From the NCBI GenBank assembly GCA_003342815.1, contig PTEX01000207.1, forward strand, positions 188,154 to 252,153: a stretch of 64,000 nucleotides of DNA. The letters run 5' to 3'. The DNA is from Eudromia elegans. Taxonomy: Eukaryota > Chordata > Aves > Tinamiformes > Tinamidae. Each line of letters opens with the position of its first letter. Within the stretch, counting starts at the first letter, position 1. Positions 54,201-63,200 of the stretch are shown piece by piece. The position numbers were made by a program, and so were the translations under genes. Under the pieces are notes generated by a model. The model was not told the origin of the DNA, did no database searches, and worked only from the letters and a program-made list of their open reading frames with translations.

Positions 54201-57200
54201 GCCTGACTCTGTCCTTCAGTACACAACTGCAGTTGTAGTTCTGATCAGTTGTGAATGCCTGATTATTTATGTGGTTGATGAACGTATACTTTTCAATTGG
54301 AAGCTGTGATGCTTTTAGTTGGAGTTTAGCAACTCGTTTGGGGGCCTAAACAGAAGAGTGTTGACTCTTCAGTATTAGAAGAATTCTTTTAGGGTTGAAA
54401 TACATAAGACCTTATGTCAAGTGGATCTGAGCTCATGTTAACCATCATCCAAGTTAAAGCACTGTTAACATCCTCCTATGCAGACCACACTTCACCACCC
54501 ACCACTGAAATCCTGTTTGGGATGCAGCATGGATGCTTGTACACTTTTAAGGGGACTGGAGAGAGAAAAGAGAAGAGATCCAGTATATGATTGAGTAATT
54601 CCCATGGAGCAAAGAGGCTGCAAAAGCTTTGAAAGGAGAAGGACCTTGGCAGTGCCACTGTGTGGAGTAGGCAGCTGACAGTAAGGTGCTCTGTGGACTG
54701 CCTTCTACAGAGCTAGTTTCACACACCTAGGTTGGGAGAGCTGCTTAGATAAGAGGGTAACCATTGTGCACTAAAGAAATCACTGAATATTACTAACATT
54801 ATCTTGAAGAAAGCAAGCTGAAGCACTGCTTCCAACCTCAGTTGGAGGCTGGCTAGATAGTAGCAGATTATTTGGATAGAGAGACCAATAGCTTATATGC
54901 AGTGGAATGATCTTTCAGACACCAAAAATGTGTAATCAGACATTCTCTTTCCTTAGGGTGTGCAGAATGACTCTCAAATAATGGCTGAAACTCTCAATAA
55001 GCATAAGGACTTGCTGCCTAACTTCAGAGNCTCAGAAAAATATGTGTACTTACAGTCAGAGATAAATGCCCTGTTTCAGAAACTGGAAAATATTAATGGT
55101 GTATCTGCCGGTTACTTAGACAGGTAAGAAAATCAAGATTATAGGAATAGTTCATTCACTTTTTTCTGCATTTCTTACTCTAGAAACTTTACTTTTAGTA
55201 TCAAAGGCATAAAATTACATTTACTTTTCTAGAGATGTTGCTCGTGTAAGTAGAAACAGCCTATGTGAGTTTTTTTTCTCATTTTGAAAGATGATTTTTA
55301 AAAAAAAGTGAGAATCATGGGAATAGCTGAATTTTCTTTTGTCTTCCCTGTTCTTTTTAATGATCTATGATGGATTATAAACAGCACATTTTCTACTTCA
55401 ATTCATAATGGATTTATCTTCTATTGCCTTATTTCTTATAGCTTGGATGCACTGAGGTGTCTGCTGCAGGTCATTCTGCAAACAGAAGATGTGATCAGAG
55501 TTCTTGAAGTCAGACTGTCTGAGGAGGAGACTGTTCCTCTGGATCTGGACAAAGTGGAGGCTTATCGGGCCTGTCTGAAGGTGAGAGGCTGTGTCCCAAA
55601 GATAACATTCCTACCTGCTGTTCCTGGTCTACTCAGCTAGCTTGAACCCTTGCAAAATCATAGGAGGTGAAGCACTGATTCTGTTGTATTTTATAACATA
55701 GTAGTGTAATTGCTTTGCAGATTATTAGGAAGTTTATTACAGGTTTTCTATTCTTTCATACCCTGCTTGCTTAAAAAAAAAAAGCTTATTAATTGCTTGT
55801 CTGGTAGTAACAAGTTACATTATAATGTTATTGTGTGTCCTTTTCCTATATAGCATGCCCTCTTCTGGGATGTTCTTTATCTGACATCGAGCAGGTCATT
55901 TTGTGCACTGAGTACCTTTGGTGACATAGACTTCCTTATTCTTTCCTGCTCTCAGATGTAATAGGGAAGAGGTCTGTAGTTGGCACAAATGGAGCACAAC
56001 CAGGTTGCCTTTTTATCATGTTAAGTGAGAGCTGTGGTTTCAGTTGTTGAGAATTTCTTTAGCTGGTGTAAGTTTGAGCAGGACAAAATGCACTTGAGCA
56101 TGTTATCAAAGGACAGGGAATGCAAGGGAGAGCTCTATCTGCACTGTGTGCAGTTTCACAATAGCCCATGTGTGTATACACCCGTGTTAACATACACGAG
56201 TGTGTACCTGTGTACAGAGTAACATCTCTGTGAAAGATGCTTATAAAAATGCAAACAAAACTCCCAAGTAATTGGTAGAATAGTGTAGATAAAATGTAAA
56301 GCTTAATAATCCTGGGGCTTGGTCCGACAGCTGTTGGAGGTGCCAGAACCTTTTATGACTTCAATGACATTTTCTAGTAATTGACTAGATGACATAGTCT
56401 AGTCACAAAATGACTAGACATTAGTTTTTCTTAAAAAAACTAGTGCATAGGTCTGAGAAACTGAATTATTAGCTAGAGAATATGAGAGCAGAGGGATTTG
56501 GTTTGGCAGATTACTTAAAAGTCTGTGTATGTTGCTGGTGTGTATGCTTCACTTCATGTATATTTAAATCCAATTGACATCAGCATACATACTTCAATGA
56601 AATAGAAAGCAAGTGGTTAAATCCTAACACATTATGCGTGCTGTTGATGGTGAAATTTCAATGCCCTCTGAAGAACAAAATTTATGACACCATTTTGGTT
56701 TTCCTTCAGAAAATGAAAGCAGACCTAAACATGAAAAAGTCACTGTTGAATGNCCTGGAAAATGAACTACAGAAAACACATCAGATCCATGCACAGTCTT
56801 GCCAGTCATATGCCCTATATGATCTGGACATTGGAAAGTTTACTGACAAAGTTACCCAACTAATAGATCGCTGGCAGAGAGCTGAGAAACAAATAGATAA
56901 CAGGTTAGTATGGATTTCTTAATAGCTTTTTCTTTATTGCTGTTGCTACAGAGATCACCAAATAGTTGATCTAAAAGAATAGTATTGCTATAATGTAGCC
57001 AGTCCCCTACAAGTGATAGTTAAGATAGTTAAGACTAGAGTTAACTGTAGATAGCAACTGCAAATGGACTGAACAAACTTCAGATGAACTGTCTGCTGAC
57101 CAAGAAAATGTAGTGTAATTCAGGTTTTAAGGTTTTTTTTCTTCTTTGTGCTTATTCCTCATTTTTGTAGATCCTGGGATTTGGAAAGGCAGATCAAACA

Positions 57201-60200
57201 GCTGAAAACATACAGAGATCTATACCAGGCTCTGAGCAAATGGGTTTGTGATGCCAGGCGCAGGCAGGATTCCATAGAGTCCATGAAACTGGGTGATTGC
57301 AACACCGTCATGAGATACCTACATGAACAGAAGGTATACAGCAGCTGACAGTTGTCCTCAGTTAATTGGATTTCTCTTGATTTTGGTTTGAATTGGATTT
57401 TTTTCTCACTTTTTTCTTGACAGAACCTGCACAGTGAAATCTGTGGGAAACGAGACAAAGTTGAAGAGCTTCTCAAGCATGCAGATCAGTGCTCAGCTGC
57501 GATTAAGGTCCGTGGATTTCAGTGTTCTTGTAGGACTTTTTTTTCATTGTAGGGTGTATCCCAGTGCCTCTACTGTGCTGATGGGTGAAATGTCAGCTCT
57601 CTGTTGTATATATGCAGAATTTGCTGGAGCGAAGCACTGGTGTGTATTGAAAATAATTGGTAAACCGGCCATTTGAGGACCACCAGATCATACAGTAGAT
57701 AGCAGTTAGAACTTCTCTTCAAGAGAATCAGAGCTTCCTTTTAGCAGACCAACTCTTTCTGTTTCATGTGATAAAAGCAAGAGAGTGGAGGGACAGCTTG
57801 GTATCTTAGGAGGTAGGACAGGTTAGGTCTTGGAAGCAAGACTGGTGCAGATCAGCAGGAGGAGTGGCATGCAGGAGCCATGAAAACCAAGAAAAATAGA
57901 ACATGGTTTTGTGGTCTTTGCATTTCTTTGTAGCCTTTATCTCCATCCTTCTCCAGTTCCATCTTATTCCCTGTGACAAAGACTTCACTATGCCTGTCAT
58001 GACATATATTGCACAAAAGAAATATGGAGAAATCAGAAATATGATTATTTCTGATAACATTTTGGTTAATAATAATTAACAAGTAACATGTAATAACCAG
58101 TTATCATGTTAGTCCCTGAACTAATTGTTCCTGCTAATCCTTCTATCTCTCTGTAGCCTGCAGCTAACAAGCACATATCTTCCTGTTTTTGCAAAATGTT
58201 AATTCTCTCTCTTTCCTTTTGTCATTCTTTTCCCATGCAGTGGTAGTCGGACTGATGAGCCTCTATTTATAATAGGGTCATTAATAGATAGCCAGAAAAA
58301 AGCAAGGAAAAATAGGTAGCTTTTTTATAACAAGAGAAATATCCTTTGCATTTTGGAAGTCCAAATACCATAGAGATTCTTGGATCCTTGTCAGTTGCTA
58401 AATGGGTCTTATTTTTTTCTGTTTTACAGGATTATGAACTACAGGTTGCTTCCTACAGTTCAGGATTAGAAACCTTGCTCAACATACCTATCAAAAAGTG
58501 TGTCGTTCAGTCTCCTTCAGTGCTGATCCTGCAAGAGGTATCATTCTTGCCTCCCCCATTGTCCTTTTGAATAGATTTATTAATGCATATAAGACATGAC
58601 AACTGATACCTGATACATGATAACTGATACTGACCTGATTCAGTCAATTTGCACTGTTATTTGTAACTGTGTACTAAGCATGAATTGGTGCAGAATAGTA
58701 ACTGGGCTGTGAGTCACTGTGCTTGGTCTCATTTAGATAGTAACTCTTTGTGCAGAGTAACCTTCAGGAATTTACCTCATTTCTATTCAATATCCATTAT
58801 ATGCACATTGTGAAAAATTAGAATTCATGCCCCAAATGCCTTTGCTCCTTACTTTTCCAGTGACATAAGCGTATTAGTGTATTCATATCTAGCTCTTTAG
58901 TAGATAATAACTACTAAATAACAACTCCCTTTTTCTTTTTAAGGCTTCTGAGGCACAGTCTCGCTACATTGAACTTCTCACAAGATCAGGAGATTATTAC
59001 AAATTCCTAAGTGAAATGTTAAAGAGCATGGAGGATTTGAAGGTAATCTATAATTTTCTTATTTTCTTTACCTTCCATTTTTATCACAGACCAGCAATCT
59101 ATCACTGGTCAAGAACTTTCTGTTCTAGTGCAATGCAAAATAGTCCATAAAACTAAATCCTGAGCTTACTAAACCAACAGAAGACTCATTGGTGTCCCAT
59201 CAAGGAGGTAGAGAGGCAGATGTATATTCATGCATCTGCTCTCAGAGTATGTTGCTTTGCAGTCATCTCTGAGGCGATGTGTGGAGTGGAGAACTTTAAC
59301 CAAAAACTGAAAGTATGCAGCCCTGTCCATCTCATGCCATCAGAACCTTGACCTTGCTGAGCATGCAGTTATCTGAGAGCTGAGTGCTTCCTTCTCATAC
59401 TCAAGAAGTCATGTCTCATTTCAGGACATGTCTACAGTGTTGGTATTCACTATTTCAAGTCGAGCTACTAATTTGATTCATCTCAGTGGGAACAGAGCGA
59501 GGTCCCTTTCAGAAGTCACATACAGGGCATGTAAAGCACCTGTTAGAAAATGGTGGTAATTTTCTGTGAAGCTGTTTTAAGAATTCATTGCTGAATTCCT
59601 GGTACATCAGATTTTACCATCTGTAGTCCATCTCTCCTCTTCCCATCAAATACCTCATTCCTCTGAAAGTCATCCTGTTGATTTCGGAATAGTATCTGAC
59701 TGAACAAATAAGGATTCTAGAATTTGCCTTGATGACAAAAGGCATTTTGAGCTCCCATTGAGACAGAGAAAAAAAATTCTTAGACATGCATCTTATAAGT
59801 TGTCAGTGTTGTGAGTGCATATTGTATTGAACATAAACGTTTTGAAAAAGTTGTCACAGATGGATTTTTTCCTGTTTTCATTTTGCAGATGAAAGCCACC
59901 AAAATTGAACTTCTGGAAGAAGAACTCAGGCTGGCCAGGGATTCAAATTCAGAGACAAGCAACAAACACAAATTCCTGGAACAGAATCTGCAGAAGTACC
60001 AGCTGGACATTTCTCAGCTCAAAGCAAAGCTGATGAGTCTGGAGGAGATGAAAAGACAAGCTGAGATGGATGGAAATTCTGCTAAGCAAAACCTGGACAA
60101 ATGCTATGCCCAAATAAAAGATTTAAATGATAGAATAACCAGACTGACTTATGAGATTGAAGATGAGAAAAGAAAAAGGAAGTTGCTGGAGGATAGGTAC

Positions 60201-63200
60201 GAGCAGCAGAAGAATGACTATGATCAACTACAGAAAACAAGACAAAACGAGAAAGACAGCCTTGGTTGGCAAAAGTTAGAGTCTGAGAAGGTCATCAAGG
60301 AGAAGGAGTACGAGATAGAAAGATTAAGGGTTCTTCTTCAGGATGAAGGCACACGGAAGAGGGAATATGAAAATGAGCTGGCTAAGGTAAGAAACCAGTT
60401 TAGCGAGGAGATGAGTAATTTAAAGAACAAGTATGAAACTGAAATTAATATTAAGAAGACCACAATCCAGCAGATAGCTGCACAGAAAGATGATGATGCC
60501 AAAGGTCTCAGAGCCCAGGTCGACAGACTGACAAGAGAAAACAGAGACCTTAAGGACGAGATTGTGAGGCTCAATGATGCCATTCTACAAACAACAGACC
60601 AGCGAAGGAGGGCAGAGGAGGACGCCCTTCAGCAAAAGGCTTGCAGTTCTGAGGTGTCACAGCAAAAGCATCAGTTGGAGCTGGAGCTAAAACAGATCAT
60701 TCAGCTTCGTGGTGAAGACAATTCAAGGTACAAGCAGGCTCTTGAAGAGGCTGCCTCAACTATCCAGGATAAAACTAAGGAGCTAGAAAGACTAAAGATT
60801 CAGCTTCAGGAAGAGGCTAAAAGCCGATGGGAACTTGAAAATGAATTGGCTAAGGTAAGGAACAGTTATGATGAGGAAATTATTAGTTTAAAGAACAAAT
60901 ATGAAACTGAGATTAATATCACAAAGACCACAATTCACCAGGTCACAATGCAAAAGGAAGAGGACACAAATAATTATAGAACTCAGCTTGATAATGCCAT
61001 GAGAGAAAATAGGAATCTGTGTGAGGAAATTAGGAGACTGAAGAACACAATAAGTCAGACAACAGATAATCTACGCAAAGTAGAGGAGAATGCTCAGCAG
61101 CAGAAGGCAGCTGGCTCTGAGCTTTCTCAGAAAAAACAGCAACTGGAGATTGAACTAAAACAAGTTATTCAGAGACACTCCGATGAAAGCATGCGATACA
61201 AACAGTCCCTTGATGATGCTTCTAAGACCATTAAGGAAAGGAACAAAGAGATTGAAAGGCTGAGAAAGTTACTGGATGTGGAAACAAGTCAAAGAAAAGA
61301 ACTAGAGGATGAGAACAGTCAGTTAAAGAGAGTTCAGTTTGACCTTCAGAAAGCAAACACCAGTGCAACTGAGACAATCAACAAGCTAAGGATCCAAGAG
61401 CAGGAACTGGCCAGACTGAAAATTGACTATGAGAGAGTTTCGCAGGAGAAAAAAGGAAGAGATCAAGAAAGTGCAAAGTTCCAAAGCACTGTAAAGGACT
61501 TGCAGATCCAGAAACATAAGCTGGAGGAGGATCTTTGCAGGCAGAATAAAACTTTAATGGAGGAAACATCCAGGAGGAAAAAACTGGAAGAGGAAATAGA
61601 AAACATGAGGAGATCTCTGAGAGAGCAATCAGTTAAAATCACTAATCTTACGCAGCAGATAGAAGAAGTGTCTATTGTAAAGAAAAGAAATGAAGATGAT
61701 CTTAGACATCAAAGAGAAGTGCTAGATGGTCATGTGAGAGAGAAACAGAGATACATGGAGGAGATAAGAAAATACACATCTGATATTGAGACTTTACACC
61801 GTCAGTTGGTCCAAGAACAAGAGCAATTAAAACAGGCTCACTTGCGATACGAGCACTTACAGAAAACTTCTGAAGAGAAAAGCAAAAACTTGAATGAGTG
61901 CAAAATAGAAATTGAAAGGCTTCAGTCTCTCACCGAAAACCTAACCAAGGAACACTTGTTACTAGAGGAAGAGCTGCGAAATGTTAGATTGGAATATGAT
62001 AACCTCAGAATGGTCAGAAGTGAAGTTGATGAGAAAAATACTGCTATTGCTGAACTAAAGAATCAGCTCCAGACAAGCAACAAGCAAACCCTGGAACTTC
62101 AGGGGTTGATTAATGATTTACAGAAAGAAAGGGAAAAATTGAGACAGGAAATTGAAAAATTCCAAAAGCAGGCTCTGGAGGTATTCACACATATTTTGAT
62201 CCCGACTTTGCTGTCTCTCAGATTAATTAATTGCAGTGTCCATTTGAATCAACTTAATTCACACCTTGTTATTTTAAATTCACTGTACTTGTGACTAATA
62301 GCCCTTTTTTGACCTCTCCCCTTGTTCGTTTTAAGCAGTAGGGCAACTTTTGTCCGCTTCTGCAGTCCCTTAACACCCTGGGAGCTACACTAGGGAGCCA
62401 TAACCTGTCTAAATCATTCAGCTGAGCCTTGGCCTCAGGGTCTGCATCAGTCTCCACCACACCATCCTAGGGGGAAATGAGAGGATGTGGTGTACCACTG
62501 TGCTTTAGCTGTACCCTGCCGGCTGCGGGCTTCTAAGGACTGTTCCACCAGGATGGCTTACAGCAGTCCTTTGAAGCTGATCTGAGTTGCATTGACAATT
62601 AAACCAGCTCAAAAGTCCAGAAGCAACAAGCTATCAAGGTGCTGCTCAGCAGGGTAAAATGAGTCTTGGCTACATCTATGGATTAAAGGTGACATTTTCA
62701 GCTGTACGTAAGAGACTTAAAGCCTAAATTTCATTGACTTGATGGGATTCCTGATCCTAAGTCACTTGCAAATTTTACCATCTGCCCTTATTTCCTTGTC
62801 TTGAATCTTAGGCAATAGCCCAGAAAAGTAAAAGAAAAAAGTATTTTTTGTCTTTCTTCTGTCTAGTTTCTTGTCCAAAGAGCTTTTTCTGTATACACAA
62901 GTGAGAACTTGTGAAAATATTTTGTTTTCCCTCTACCCTGTACAATCCTTTTCATTTTTCATTCCCATTTTCAGATACTATTTTTTATTCAATTTTTCTT
63001 TCCTTGATTTTCAAATCATAATGCTGATGAAAAAATAACATTAATGTTTAACATGATTTGATATCAGGACATGTATACATGCATGTATTGGCATGTATAC
63101 ATGCATATATTGGCATATATACTCATATTCAGTTTAACATGGATGACACACTTCTTTATTTGTGTTCGTGTGTATGTAACATATATGGAGACGTGAAATG

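Noticed and set aside
40225-56922. DSP as a pseudogene because of the N-interrupted exons
   Set aside because: All splice sites are intact, exon lengths match human, and each N counted as one base keeps the frame. The N bases look like data artefacts.
59811-59888. Extension of the exon 23 frame to an ATG at 59811
   Set aside because: The bases include a polypyrimidine tract and acceptor ending at 59888, and the protein upstream of that point does not match desmoplakin.
62181-62294. Read-through of exon 23 to a stop at 62292
   Set aside because: It would require retention of intron 23. The donor at 62181 and the exact match of exon 24 argue for splicing.
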